NCBI GenBank assembly: GCA_964410625.1
Contig: CAYPHY010000001.1
Coordinates: forward strand, 235,004 to 299,003
Length of the DNA stretch: 64,000 bases
Reading direction: 5' to 3'
From: CAYPHY01 sp964410625
Lineage (GTDB): Bacteria > Chloroflexota > Anaerolineae > Promineifilales > Promineifilaceae
In this document: positions 31,965 through 40,897 of the stretch, in pieces
Position numbering within the stretch: position 1 is the stretch's first letter
Layout: each line of letters starts with the position of its first letter
Position numbers and translations under genes: made by a program
The notes under the pieces: generated by a model
What the model saw: only the letters and a program-made list of their open reading frames with translations
Databases searched by the model: none
What the model was told of the DNA's origin: nothing

Positions 31965-33239
31965 ATGATTGGAAGTGAGGCGAGAAGCGACCGTGTTTGT
32001 GTGATTGGCGCGGGACTGGCAGGGTTGGTAGCCGGTTGGCGAGCGGCCGTGCGCGGCCGTCGGGTCGAGGTCATCGCCAAAGGCTGGGGGACGCTCTATT
32101 GGCACGCCGGATGTATTGATGTATTGGGCTATTACCCCCTCGACCAAACCCAACACGTCACCTCGCCTAGCGAGTCCCTGGCCGCGTTACGAGCGGAGCA
32201 AGCGCAACATCCCTATACGCTACTCAGTGTGGAACAGTTGGCCGCGGCGTTGGAAGATTTTAAGTCATTGTGTGCGGCCGCCGGTTATCCACTGCACGGT
32301 TCGCTGGAAAAGAACTGGTTGTTGCCTTCGGCCGTTGGCACCTTTCGCCCCACCTGCCTCGCCCCGGAAATGATGATCGCCGGTGACTTGAGCCACAATG
32401 CCCCGATGCTGATCGTCGGTTTTAACAATCAGAACGATTTTTATCCCAATCTCATCGCCGATAATTTGACGCGACAAGGTATACCGGCCACGTATACTAC
32501 CATTGAATTACGCACATTGGCCGAGCGCAACTTTAACAACGCTACCTACATTGCCCGCAAGATGGAAGACCCTGTTTTTCGTGCCGAGCTGGTGGATAGG
32601 TTGAAGCCGCATATCGGCCGCGACGTTGAGCGCATTGGCTTTCCGGCGCTGCTGGGCTTGAGCGGCAGCATTGAGGTGAAGGAAGCGCTGGAGACGCGAC
32701 TGCAACGGCCGGTGTTTGAAATCCCTGGCCTGACCCCTTCGATTCCAGGGATGCGACTGCATAGCATCTTGAGCCGGGCGATCCAAGCGCAGGGCGGCCG
32801 TATCCACAACGGAATGCAAGCCATCGGCTCACAGGCAGATGGAAATCGAGTTACGGCCGTCTATACGGAAGCGGCCGCGCGTCCACGGTCACACCGCCAC
32901 GACCGCTATGTCCTGGCAACCGGCGGCATCCTCGGCGGCGGCATCACCACCGACCATCAGGGCCAGGTGAAAGAGGTGGTGTTCGATTTGCCGGTGGCTG
33001 CCCCGGCCAGTCGCCAGGACTGGTTTGCCCGTTCTTTTTTGGACAAGGAAGGGCATCCAATCTACTGTGCCGGATTAACTGTAGATGATCAATTCCGGCC
33101 GGTTGATGAAGTGGGACGGCCGATTTACGATAATTTATATGCGGCCGGTGGGACATTGGCCCACTATGAGATGATCCGCGAACGCTCCCTAGAGGGCGTG
33201 GCATTGGCGACGGGATATGCCGTAGGAGAAGCAGTATAG
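31965..33239 (+). CDS. glpB: Anaerobic glycerol-3-phosphate dehydrogenase subunit B (GlpB)
   Basis: The 424-aa flavoprotein has an N-terminal dinucleotide-binding loop, VCVIGAGLAGLVAGWRAAV, then a GlpB-like TLYWHAGCIDVLGY. The C-terminal region has NLYAAGGTLAHYEMIRERSL, where the second FAD half-site lies. GlpB relays electrons from GlpA towards the membrane subunit. It begins 96 bp after glpA and ends 96 bp before the glpC start. Confidence 0.92.
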   Translation: MIGSEARSDRVCVIGAGLAGLVAGWRAAVRGRRVEVIAKGWGTLYWHAGCIDVLGYYPLDQTQHVTSPSESLAALRAEQAQHPYTLLSVEQLAAALEDFKSLCAAAGYPLHGSLEKNWLLPSAVGTFRPTCLAPEMMIAGDLSHNAPMLIVGFNNQNDFYPNLIADNLTRQGIPATYTTIELRTLAERNFNNATYIARKMEDPVFRAELVDRLKPHIGRDVERIGFPALLGLSGSIEVKEALETRLQRPVFEIPGLTPSIPGMRLHSILSRAIQAQGGRIHNGMQAIGSQADGNRVTAVYTEAAARPRSHRHDRYVLATGGILGGGITTDHQGQVKEVVFDLPVAAPASRQDWFARSFLDKEGHPIYCAGLTVDDQFRPVDEVGRPIYDNLYAAGGTLAHYEMIRERSLEGVALATGYAVGEAV

Positions 33240-33240
33240 G

Positions 33241-33330
33241 GAATGAACGAAATGAACAATGAAACAATGAACAATTCATTCGACGCCCCATTGTTCATTG
33301 TCTCATTGTTCATTGTTCATTATTTAGGAT
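33241..33330. repeat. Inverted AATGAACAATG repeat (family H) before glpC
   Basis: AACAATGAAACAATGAACAA and CATTGTTCATTGTCTCATTG are mirror arms of a long hairpin. The run is in frame with glpC but is not needed for the protein. A related run is at 10763-10801. Confidence 0.8.
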
Positions 33331-33335
33331 TTGTC

Positions 33336-34670
33336 ATGATTAAGAACCCAACCGACCCGACCCGCAAACCCTGGGAGGCGATTTCGCTGGAGGAGATTGG
33401 CGTCCGCGAACATAGGCCGGTGGAACTGACGCTGGATAATTGCATTAAGTGCAATATTTGTGTGACGGCTTGCCCGGTGACGGCCGTGACCGATCTCTTT
33501 CCCGGCCCCAAGTATGAAGGGCCGCAAGCAGCCCGCTTCCGCCAGCCGGAACAGGTTTCCCCCGATCACTCCGTTGATTACTGTAGCGGTTGCCGCGTTT
33601 GTAATATGGTTTGCCCGACAGGGGTGCGGATTGCCGAGATCAACGCCCGTGCCAGGGGACAGATGGTCCGTGATGGCAAGTTTGGGCCGCAGAAGAAGCT
33701 GCGCAACAACCTGATCGCCCGGCCGGAGACATTGGGGCGAGTGGCGCAACCATTGGCGCCGCTGGCGAATCTGGTCTTGCAAAATCCCCTGACCCGTTGG
33801 GTGGCGGACAAGGCTTTTCACATTGATGTCAACGCGCCGCTTCCCCGTTACGCCTCTTACCGCTTCAGCGATTGGTGCGAAAGGCATCCTACGCCGCCGG
33901 GGATGAGCAGACAGATCGCCTATTTTCATGGTTGTTCAACGGATTGTAACGAGCCGCGTGTGGGCAAGGCGGCCATTTACGTGCTGGAGGCCAATGGCTT
34001 TGAGGTTATCGTCCCCAAGCAGAATTGCTGCGGCCTGCCGCTGCTTTCTAATGGTGAATTTGATGCGGCCTGGGAGTATCACGAAAGCAATGTCGAAAGC
34101 CTGTCGGATGTCGTTGATCAAGGGATGGTCATTGTTGGCACATCCACCAGTTGTACGCTGACATTGAAGGAAGAAGCGCCGGAGTTGCTCGACTTTTACA
34201 GCGAAGAGTCGCAGTTGGTGGCGGCCAACACCTTCGACATCCATGAATTTTTGGTGATGCTGTTGGAGAGTGGGGAGTTGCGGACGGAGGGATTGCGGCC
34301 GATCCCGCTGACCCTAGCTTACCACCAGCCTTGCCAGTTCCGCGCTCATCGCGTTGGCGAGCCGAGCGTGGAGATCATGCGGCTGATCCCGGAATTGAAG
34401 ATCATCGAAAGCCAGGCGGCGTGCTGCGGCGTGGCCGGTACTTACGGCTACAAGACGGAAAAGTATGATATTGCGATGGATGTGGGGCGGCCGTTGTTTG
34501 ACTTTGTGCAAGAGGTCGGCGGGCCGGTGGCTGTGTGTGATAGTGAGACCTGTCGCTGGCAGATCACTCACGGCACGGGCGTTCCCTCTGTCCATCCGAT
34601 TGAGTTGCTGGCCTATGCCTATGGCTTTGACCCACAAGAAGGGCCGCTGGCGGAGTTGCTGAAGTCGTAG
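33336..34670 (+). CDS. glpC: Anaerobic glycerol-3-phosphate dehydrogenase subunit C (GlpC), iron-sulfur
   Basis: The 444-aa protein carries two [4Fe-4S] ferredoxin motifs, CIKCNICVTACP and CSGCRVCNMVCP (about 32-90). Two CCG domains follow: GCSTDCNEPRVGKA with NCCGLPLLSNG, and HQPCQFRAHRVG with ACCGVAGTYG. It anchors the GlpAB dimer to the membrane and hands electrons to menaquinone. The ATG at 33336 is preferred; the upstream in-frame 31 codons translate a repeat (family H). Confidence 0.93.
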   Translation: MIKNPTDPTRKPWEAISLEEIGVREHRPVELTLDNCIKCNICVTACPVTAVTDLFPGPKYEGPQAARFRQPEQVSPDHSVDYCSGCRVCNMVCPTGVRIAEINARARGQMVRDGKFGPQKKLRNNLIARPETLGRVAQPLAPLANLVLQNPLTRWVADKAFHIDVNAPLPRYASYRFSDWCERHPTPPGMSRQIAYFHGCSTDCNEPRVGKAAIYVLEANGFEVIVPKQNCCGLPLLSNGEFDAAWEYHESNVESLSDVVDQGMVIVGTSTSCTLTLKEEAPELLDFYSEESQLVAANTFDIHEFLVMLLESGELRTEGLRPIPLTLAYHQPCQFRAHRVGEPSVEIMRLIPELKIIESQAACCGVAGTYGYKTEKYDIAMDVGRPLFDFVQEVGGPVAVCDSETCRWQITHGTGVPSVHPIELLAYAYGFDPQEGPLAELLKS

Positions 34671-34672
34671 CA

Positions 34673-34710
34673 CGATTTGCCAAATGGCGAGCGATTTAGC
34701 AAATCGCTCT
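34673..34710. repeat. Small inverted repeat GCGATTTAGCAAATCGC
   Basis: GATTTGCCAAATGGCGAGCG and TTTAGCAAATCGCT form a compact stem directly after the glpC stop and across the annotated start of the next ORF. Confidence 0.6.
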
Positions 34711-35306
34711 ACAGGAAGATGGACGATTGGGAGCAGCGGTGGGCGCCTTATGACGAAGCGACGTATGGCTTTGTCCTCGCCCAGTTGCAACCTGATGATA
34801 TTGTCCTGGACATCGGCGCAGGGGACTTGCGCCTTGCCCGCCGTATGGCCCGGCGAGTGCAAAAGGTTTACGCGCTAGAGCGGCAAGCGGCATTGGTCAA
34901 CAGCGGGACCGCCGCGGCCGAGCCAATGCCCAATAACCTGGAGGTTATTTGTGCCGATGCGCGGAACCATCCCTTTCCATCTACGATCAGCGTGGCCGTT
35001 TTATTGATGCGCCATTGCACCCATTTTGGCCTGTATTGGAGCAAGTTAGCGAGAACGAATTGCCGCACACTGCTCACCAATGCACGTTGGCGGCTTGGTG
35101 TGGAAAGAATTGAGATGCGGGGCGAACGACGGCCGTATGCACAAATTCAAATGGGCTGGTTTGCCTGTTGCTGTGGGGCAACCGGCTTTGTCCCTGGGCC
35201 GCCGGAGCAATTGACAGCGGCCGTTGTTGAACAAATTCAAGAGGTTATGGATTGTCCAAACTGCTGTAGGCCGGATTGTTTATCCGGCTATCCCGCGCGG
35301 ATTTAG
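34677..35306 (+). CDS. SAM-dependent methyltransferase-like protein
   Basis: The 209-aa frame holds a Rossmann-type SAM site VLDIGAGDLRLARRMA (about 43-58) and an acidic strand end (VYALERQ), followed by VICADARNHPF. Downstream methyltransferase motifs are weak. The first 14 residues are encoded by a small hairpin repeat, and the last 15 (CPNCCRPDCLSGYPARI) by another hairpin run, so both ends of the gene look overwritten. A start at 34719 (MDDWEQRWAPYDEA) is the more natural one. Its place between glpC and the PTS fusion does not explain a function. Confidence 0.6.
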   Translation: MPNGERFSKSLYRKMDDWEQRWAPYDEATYGFVLAQLQPDDIVLDIGAGDLRLARRMARRVQKVYALERQAALVNSGTAAAEPMPNNLEVICADARNHPFPSTISVAVLLMRHCTHFGLYWSKLARTNCRTLLTNARWRLGVERIEMRGERRPYAQIQMGWFACCCGATGFVPGPPEQLTAAVVEQIQEVMDCPNCCRPDCLSGYPARI

Positions 35307-35377
35307 GTTGAACTAGGTTGAAAACCCCAATCCGCGCTACGGCTGAAATTAGCTGACATGGTTAGATATAGTTGCAC

Positions 35378-37933
35378 ATGGTTGGAATTGTAATTGTTTC
35401 TCATAGCGCAAAGCTGGCCGAGGGTGTGCGCGAACTGGTTGACCAGATGACCCAGGGGGCCGTCTCTTTTGCCGTTGCCGGAGGAATTGACGACCCAGAG
35501 AACCCGATTGGCACCGACCCGCTGAAAGTCCAGGCGGCCATTGAGGCCGTCTATAGCGATGATGGGGTAGTGGTGCTGATGGACCTGGGCAGCGCGTTGC
35601 TCAGCGCGGAGGTTGCGCTCGAATTTCTAACGCCGGAACAGCGGGCCAATGTCTACCTGTGCGAAGCGCCACTGGTTGAAGGGGCGATGGCGGCGGCCGT
35701 GCAAGCGGCCGTTGGCGCACCCGTCGAGCAAGTCCTTTCCGAAGCTCGCCACGCGCTGGAGGTCAAAATCGCCCAGCTTGGCACTCCGAAAACGAAGGGA
35801 AGGAGCGGAGAAAAATCGGAAGCGGCAACCCAAACGGCCGCGGGGACGGCCGACGCCCCCACCCAGCGCCTGACGCTGACCATCCCCAACCGCCTCGGCC
35901 TCCATGCCCGGCCTGCCGCCCGTTTGGTGCGCCTGGCGAACCAGTATGCGGCTGAGATCGAGATTGTGAAAGAGGAGAAGAAGGCCAACGCCAAAAGCAT
36001 CAACCAGGTCGCCACGCTCAGCGCCCGCTTTGGGGATGAGATTGTGGTGACGGCGAAGGGGGCGGACGCGGCCGACTTCTTGACCGCCATGGAGGCGTTG
36101 GCGGCCGAAAACTTTGGCGACGCCGACGATCAACAAAAACTGGCCGGAGAACCGCCACCTCCACTCTCCTCACTGGCGGTCAAAGCGACCGAAACAGCAG
36201 CAGGGGAAAATGGTTTCTTGTCCGGCATTGCCGCTTCGCCGGGGGTGGCAATTGGCCCTGTGTGGCAATACCGGCCACGCCTGCCGGAAGTGGAGGCGCG
36301 AACAGTAGACAATCCGGCGGCCGAGTGGCAGCGACTATCGGCAGCGATTGAGGCCGCCCGCCGGGAAGTGGGAGCTATCCAGAATCAAGCCACCCAACAA
36401 GTGGGAGCGGACGAAGCATCGATCTTTGAAGCCCATCTGCTCTTCCTGCAAGACCCTACTTTGCTGGATGACGCCCGGCAACGGATTGAGGGCGACAGGT
36501 TGAACGCCGAGGCCGCCTGGCAACAAGCGATTGCGGCCCTCAGCGAAACCTTTCGCGGTCTGGATGATGCTTATATGCGCGGCCGCGCAGCCGATATTGA
36601 AGATGTCGGCCAGCGGGTCTTGCGCCACCTGTTGGATGTCGAGGCTCCATCCTTTGATTTCACGGAGCCGTCGGTGGTGGTGGCGGCCGATCTCACCCCT
36701 TCCGATACCGCCCGGCTTGATCCGCAACGGGTGCTGGCGATTTGCACGGAAGTGGGTGGCGCGACCGCCCACAGCGCGATCCTCGCCCGCGCACTAGGCA
36801 TTCCGGCGGTTGTCGGCCTGGGGCCATCCCTGTGGCAACTGGGCGACGGCCAGCTGGTTGGCGTGGATGGAGAACTGGGGCGCATCTGGCCGGAGCCACC
36901 GCAAGAACGGCTGGAGACATTGCGCCGTAAGCGGCAGAGTTGGCTGGAAGCACAAGCGCAGGCGAAGGCAGCGGGGCATGAAGCGGCCGTGACGCAAGAC
37001 GGCCGTCGTATTGAAGTGGCGGCCAATGTTGGCGGGCCAAATGATGTCGCCATCGCCCGCGAGTATGGCGCGGAAGGGGTCGGCCTGTTTCGTACCGAAT
37101 TCCTCTTTATGGACCGGCCGCAAATGCCTTCTGAAGAAGAACAACTGGCGGCCTATCGCCAGGCGGCCGAAGGGCTGGGCGGACGGCCGCTGATCATCCG
37201 CACGCTGGACATTGGCGGCGACAAGCCGCTGCCTTACGTCGAGATGGGAACGGAGGACAATCCGTTCCTCGGCTGGCGGGGGATTCGCTTTTGTTTGGAT
37301 CGCCCGGAGGTGTTTCGGCCGCAGCTTCGCGCCATCTTACGCGCCAGTGTAGATGCGACCGGCCAACCAACCCAGGTGAAGATGATGTTTCCGATGGTTG
37401 GCGCATTGGCGGAACTGATTGCGGCCAAAGCGGTGTTGGCGGATGTGCAACAGGAGTTGCGCGAGGCGGAAATCCCCTTTGATGAGCGGATGGAAGTGGG
37501 GATTATGATTGAAGTGCCGTCGGCCGTGGCCATCGCCGACCAGCTGGCCGCAGAGGTGGACTTTTTCAGCATTGGCACGAATGATTTGACGCAGTATGTG
37601 ATGGCGGCCGACCGAGGGAACGCTCGTGTGGCCGATCTGGCCGATGCGCTGCAACCGGCCGTCTTGCGGATGGTGAAGCAGACGGTGGAAGCGGGCCATG
37701 CGGCCGGTATTTGGGTGGGGATGTGTGGGGAGTTGGCGGGTAATGCGTTGGCGACGCCGGTATTGGTTGGCCTGGGGCTGGATGAATTGAGCATGAGTGC
37801 TCCTTCCATCCCGGCGGTGAAAGCGGGCATCCGCCGCCTGTCCTTGCCGGAAGCGCAGCAGGTAGCGGGTGAGGTGTTGGGGTTGAGGTCGGCCGAGGAG
37901 GTTGCTCAATATCTACAACGGATGAGGAAATAA
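35378..37933 (+). CDS. dhaM: DhaM - HPr - Enzyme I fusion, phosphate donor for dihydroxyacetone kinase
   Basis: The 851-aa protein joins three PTS units. Residues 1-125 are the EIIA-Man-like DhaM domain with active His9 (MVGIVIVSHSAK, matching E. coli DhaM His9). Residues about 166-250 are HPr, with His176 in GLHARPAA. Residues about 279-851 are a complete Enzyme I: phosphohistidine His465 in ATAHSAILARALG, the PEP-binding RTEFLFMDRP, and Cys783 in GMCGELAG. PEP phosphate passes EI to HPr to DhaM to ADP on DhaL. E. coli DhaM has only the N-terminal part of EI; here EI is full length and can use PEP itself. The ATG at 35378 gives the family start. Confidence 0.94.
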   Translation: MVGIVIVSHSAKLAEGVRELVDQMTQGAVSFAVAGGIDDPENPIGTDPLKVQAAIEAVYSDDGVVVLMDLGSALLSAEVALEFLTPEQRANVYLCEAPLVEGAMAAAVQAAVGAPVEQVLSEARHALEVKIAQLGTPKTKGRSGEKSEAATQTAAGTADAPTQRLTLTIPNRLGLHARPAARLVRLANQYAAEIEIVKEEKKANAKSINQVATLSARFGDEIVVTAKGADAADFLTAMEALAAENFGDADDQQKLAGEPPPPLSSLAVKATETAAGENGFLSGIAASPGVAIGPVWQYRPRLPEVEARTVDNPAAEWQRLSAAIEAARREVGAIQNQATQQVGADEASIFEAHLLFLQDPTLLDDARQRIEGDRLNAEAAWQQAIAALSETFRGLDDAYMRGRAADIEDVGQRVLRHLLDVEAPSFDFTEPSVVVAADLTPSDTARLDPQRVLAICTEVGGATAHSAILARALGIPAVVGLGPSLWQLGDGQLVGVDGELGRIWPEPPQERLETLRRKRQSWLEAQAQAKAAGHEAAVTQDGRRIEVAANVGGPNDVAIAREYGAEGVGLFRTEFLFMDRPQMPSEEEQLAAYRQAAEGLGGRPLIIRTLDIGGDKPLPYVEMGTEDNPFLGWRGIRFCLDRPEVFRPQLRAILRASVDATGQPTQVKMMFPMVGALAELIAAKAVLADVQQELREAEIPFDERMEVGIMIEVPSAVAIADQLAAEVDFFSIGTNDLTQYVMAADRGNARVADLADALQPAVLRMVKQTVEAGHAAGIWVGMCGELAGNALATPVLVGLGLDELSMSAPSIPAVKAGIRRLSLPEAQQVAGEVLGLRSAEEVAQYLQRMRK

Positions 37934-38039
37934 ACGGATGGCCTATGAACGCCAGACGTCACACTTGAAGGTGCATCTTATCCCGATTATAATATGGATA
38001 CAACTGTGGTGGTGAATCCACATTTTTATAGGGATGAAT

Positions 38040-38294
38040 ATGGATGTTAAGACAATTCAAATGACAATTGATAATACGCTTTTGATGCAAGTAGATCAGA
38101 CTGTTGAAGAATTAAAGGTGTCTCGCTCTGCATTCATTCGAGAAGCTCTTGTTGAGGCCTTACGGCGTTACAGAATACAGAAGTTAGAAGAGCAAGAGGC
38201 GGCAGCCTATACACGCTTACCTCAACGTATGGAGGAAGTCGAAATCTGGGCAGAGATTCAGGAGTGGGGGGATGAATGGAACGCGGACAAGTAA
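38040..38294 (+). CDS. Ribbon-helix-helix antitoxin (MazE/CopG type)
   Basis: The 84-aa protein has the RHH domain TIQMTIDNTLLMQVDQTVEE followed by SAFIREALVEALRRY (about 4-50). A C-terminal acidic helix (about 55-84) would wrap the toxin. It overlaps the toxin gene by 19 bp, a common arrangement. The ATG at 38040 has AGGGATGA upstream at good spacing; the ATG at 38034 is possible. The DNA is more AT-rich than the neighbours. Confidence 0.85.
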   Translation: MDVKTIQMTIDNTLLMQVDQTVEELKVSRSAFIREALVEALRRYRIQKLEEQEAAAYTRLPQRMEEVEIWAEIQEWGDEWNADK

Positions 38295-38593
38295 GATGGT
38301 GTCAATTTTCATCTCCTGATAAGCAGCGCCCGATTATTATTTTAACTAGAGATAGCTCGATCCGTCACTTAAACACCGTTACCGTTGTTCCAGTTACAAG
38401 CACTATTCGTGGTGTGGCTTCAGAAGTTCGACTCTCGATAGAAGATGGACTTCTAACAGATTGTGCCGCTAACTTTCACAATATCCAAACTGTTTCAAAA
38501 AATCGCCTCGGCTCTTACATAACAACGTTGTCACCAGAACGCATGAAAGAAGTAGAGCGTGCAATCAAGTTTGCGCTAGGGTTTGAAAATTAG
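38276..38593 (+). CDS. MazF/PemK-family mRNA interferase toxin
   Basis: The 105-aa protein has the MazF fold: RGQVRWCQFSSPDKQRPIIILTRD at the N-terminus, with the conserved region RP, then VVPVTSTIRG and the central ANFHNIQTVSKNRLGSYI. MazF toxins cut single-stranded mRNA at short sites and stop growth when freed from their antitoxin. It is coupled by overlap to the RHH antitoxin. The pair is a Type II toxin-antitoxin module, probably acquired. Confidence 0.9.
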   Translation: MERGQVRWCQFSSPDKQRPIIILTRDSSIRHLNTVTVVPVTSTIRGVASEVRLSIEDGLLTDCAANFHNIQTVSKNRLGSYITTLSPERMKEVERAIKFALGFEN

Positions 38594-38602
38594 CTACTCT
38601 CC

Positions 38603-39076
38603 TTAACCAGCTAGAAAGTCTATAGCCGCCTGAACGCTTTCTTCGGGCGAGACTTTGTATTGGACATCCTCCAGTCGGCCGTCCGGCCCAATTACCACGT
38701 GGCTGCGGATAATCCCCATATAGGTTTTGCCAAACATACTCTTTTCGCCCCAAAAGCCATAGGCGTCGGCGACGGTATGGTCGGGATCGGAAAGGAGGTT
38801 GTAGGGTAAATTACGCTTTTCCCGCCATTTGGCAAGCGCCTTTGGTTCGTCGGGACTGAGGCCGAGAATAACGGCATCTTTGCTTTCAAATACCGGAAAG
38901 TTATCGCGGAAGCCACAGGCCTGGGTGGTGCAGCCGGGGGTGTCGGCTTTGGGGTAGAAAAAGAGGACGAGGCGACGGCCGCGAAAATCAGACAAGCGCA
39001 TCGTTTCCCCTTCGTCATTCAATAACTCAAAATCAGGGGCCATATCGCCCACTTGTAATTTACTTTCTTGTGTCAA
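38603..39076 (-). CDS. bcp: Thioredoxin-dependent peroxiredoxin, Bcp/PrxQ type
   Basis: The 157-aa peroxiredoxin reduces peroxides via Cys49 in TPGCTTQAC and a resolving Cys54 five residues later, the PrxQ alpha-2 helix arrangement. The typical FFYPKADTPG and a later LLSDPDHTVADAYG are present. No signal peptide is seen, so it is cytoplasmic. The start is at 39076 with AGGAGACT upstream on its strand. Convergent with the MazF toxin gene. Confidence 0.94.
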   Translation of the reverse strand: MTQESKLQVGDMAPDFELLNDEGETMRLSDFRGRRLVLFFYPKADTPGCTTQACGFRDNFPVFESKDAVILGLSPDEPKALAKWREKRNLPYNLLSDPDHTVADAYGFWGEKSMFGKTYMGIIRSHVVIGPDGRLEDVQYKVSPEESVQAAIDFLAG

Positions 39077-39423
39077 GATGAGTCTCCTGTGAAAATGGTT
39101 ACGCGGATGGCGCAGATGAAACGCGGATTACGCGGATAGTTCACTGATATTTGCACAAGCTTTCATCTATACCATTGGGCGTACAACCGCTGAGCTAAAC
39201 TTCTTGAAAAATTTACCACAAAGGCACGGAGTCTCAAAGGGTTCTATCTTAACATTCATCCAAGACACAGGAGAGACATCACACGCGGTGGCGCACTCAC
39301 ATAGCTTGAAGTCTGCGTAATGGGCGTTTTATCCGCGTCATCTGCGTAACTGTTTTCAGAGGCGCTTTTAGAACATCTTTGTGTCGTCATGCCTTAGTGG
39401 TAAAATTCTTGCAGCCTATCTGC
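39077..39423. other. Intergenic region with family C repeats and a bcp promoter region
   Basis: This 347-bp stretch lies 5' of bcp and 3' of the GPH transporter gene (both minus strand). It holds family C copies at 39092-39138 and inverted 39331-39356, which could pair over a 190-base span, and a piece resembling family D (ACCACAAAGGCACGGAGTC at 39219). I see no gene. Confidence 0.6.
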
Positions 39424-40800
39424 TTACGATACCCGGCGTTCGGCCAGTTGGCGGCGGATCTCTTCGTAGCGTTGGCGGTCGAGGGGGAAGCGCCAGGCGA
39501 TGATGATGGCGATGAATAGGGCGATTGCCGGAATGACGGTGACTAAAAAGCGCATCACATTTAACGCGCTTTGTGGTTGGGGGATGAACGCGCTGCCCGT
39601 TGTGGAGCTGATAAACCCGCTGGCGGATAAGGCTTGACCAACGGCAAAGACGGCCACGGCCGAGGCCAACTTCCGCAGAAAAACCAGATAGCCAACGAAT
39701 ATCCCCTCGCGCCGCTCGCCCGTCTCCAGTTCATCCGCCTCGGCCACGTCGGCGACAATCGCCCAGGGGATGATGTTTAGTGCGGAGAAGCCGATCCCGG
39801 CCAAGACAGCCCCGATAACCACCGGCCACAACTGCCCCGGTCGCGCCTGGCTGGCGAGGAGCAACACGGCCGCCAAAAAGCCCATGCTGATGATATAGGC
39901 TGTGCGCTTATCATAGCGGCGGGATAGCCGCACCACTAGCGGCGTGGCGGCAAAGGAGACGCCCAAAGCCAGTGCCAACAGCAGATTGTCAAAACCAGGG
40001 GGGATTCGCAGGTAATCAATCAGGTAGCGAATGATGACCACGAGAATGATGTCATAAGCAGTGAAGGTGATCAGATTCAGTAGCGCGGCCATACGAAACG
40101 GCCGATTGCCAAACACCTGCTTGAAAGTTTGCCACGGCCGAAAGGGGGCGGGCGTTGTCTGGCGTGGCGGTTCGCGGATGAAGTAAAAGACCAGCAACAA
40201 GGGAAGGATGATCATCACGCCCCAAATGGCGGCCGTCAGTCCATATCCGAGGCGAATGGCGGCCGCGTCCCCGCCAAACGAAGCGGCAAATACATTTTCC
40301 GCCAACAGCTTAAACGTCCCCGCCGCCACTAATGAGGCCACCGTAGCGGTAGCAACCCGCCAACCGACGATGTTGCTCCGTTCATCATAGTCGTCCGTCA
40401 ATTCCGGCGTCAGCGAGAGATAAGGGACGGTGACAACAGTAAACAGGGTGTCATAGAGCAGGTAGACCAGGCTGTAATAAGCGGTCAGCGTCCAGGCGGT
40501 GTTGAACGGCGGGACATAGAACATCAGAAAAAAAGCGAAGCCGAGGGGGGCCGCGCCAAAGAGGAGAAACGGCCGTCGCCTGCCCCACCGAGTCCGCAGC
40601 CGGTCGCTGAGTGCACCGATCAGCGGGTCGTTGATGCTGTCCCACAGGCGGCCGACCAACACCACAAACCCGGCCAGACCGGCATCGAGGCCAACCACAT
40701 TGGTTAGAAACACAAACCAAAAGAGGCTGCGTACGGTAGAGGCGGAGGCGATCCCCCACTCTCCCAGGCCGTAGATGAATTTGGTGCGGGTAGGTAGCAT
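39424..40800 (-). CDS. GPH/MFS sugar-cation symporter
   Basis: The 458-aa protein has 12 predicted transmembrane segments. The family pattern is clear: KFIYGLGEWG near the start, the first loop RLWDSINDPLIGALSDRLRTRWGRRRPFLL, and a GERREGIFVGYLVFLRKLASA segment in the second half. GPH-family members import melibiose, xylosides or glucuronides with Na or H. The substrate here is unknown, as no glycosidase is adjacent. A hairpin of AGTAAGCGGTT type lies upstream (40832-40875). Confidence 0.88.
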   Translation of the reverse strand: MLPTRTKFIYGLGEWGIASASTVRSLFWFVFLTNVVGLDAGLAGFVVLVGRLWDSINDPLIGALSDRLRTRWGRRRPFLLFGAAPLGFAFFLMFYVPPFNTAWTLTAYYSLVYLLYDTLFTVVTVPYLSLTPELTDDYDERSNIVGWRVATATVASLVAAGTFKLLAENVFAASFGGDAAAIRLGYGLTAAIWGVMIILPLLLVFYFIREPPRQTTPAPFRPWQTFKQVFGNRPFRMAALLNLITFTAYDIILVVIIRYLIDYLRIPPGFDNLLLALALGVSFAATPLVVRLSRRYDKRTAYIISMGFLAAVLLLASQARPGQLWPVVIGAVLAGIGFSALNIIPWAIVADVAEADELETGERREGIFVGYLVFLRKLASAVAVFAVGQALSASGFISSTTGSAFIPQPQSALNVMRFLVTVIPAIALFIAIIIAWRFPLDRQRYEEIRRQLAERRVS

Positions 40801-40897
40801 GGAGAAAGGTAAACAATGAGCAGTAATCAGTAAGCGGTTGTTTTTGCTATAGTATATGTAACCGCTTACTGTTTACCGCTTACCGCTCACCCTTTCT

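Noticed and set aside
33243..33335. N-terminal extension of GlpC
   Set aside because: It translates the AATGAACAATG inverted repeat; the family start is at 33336.
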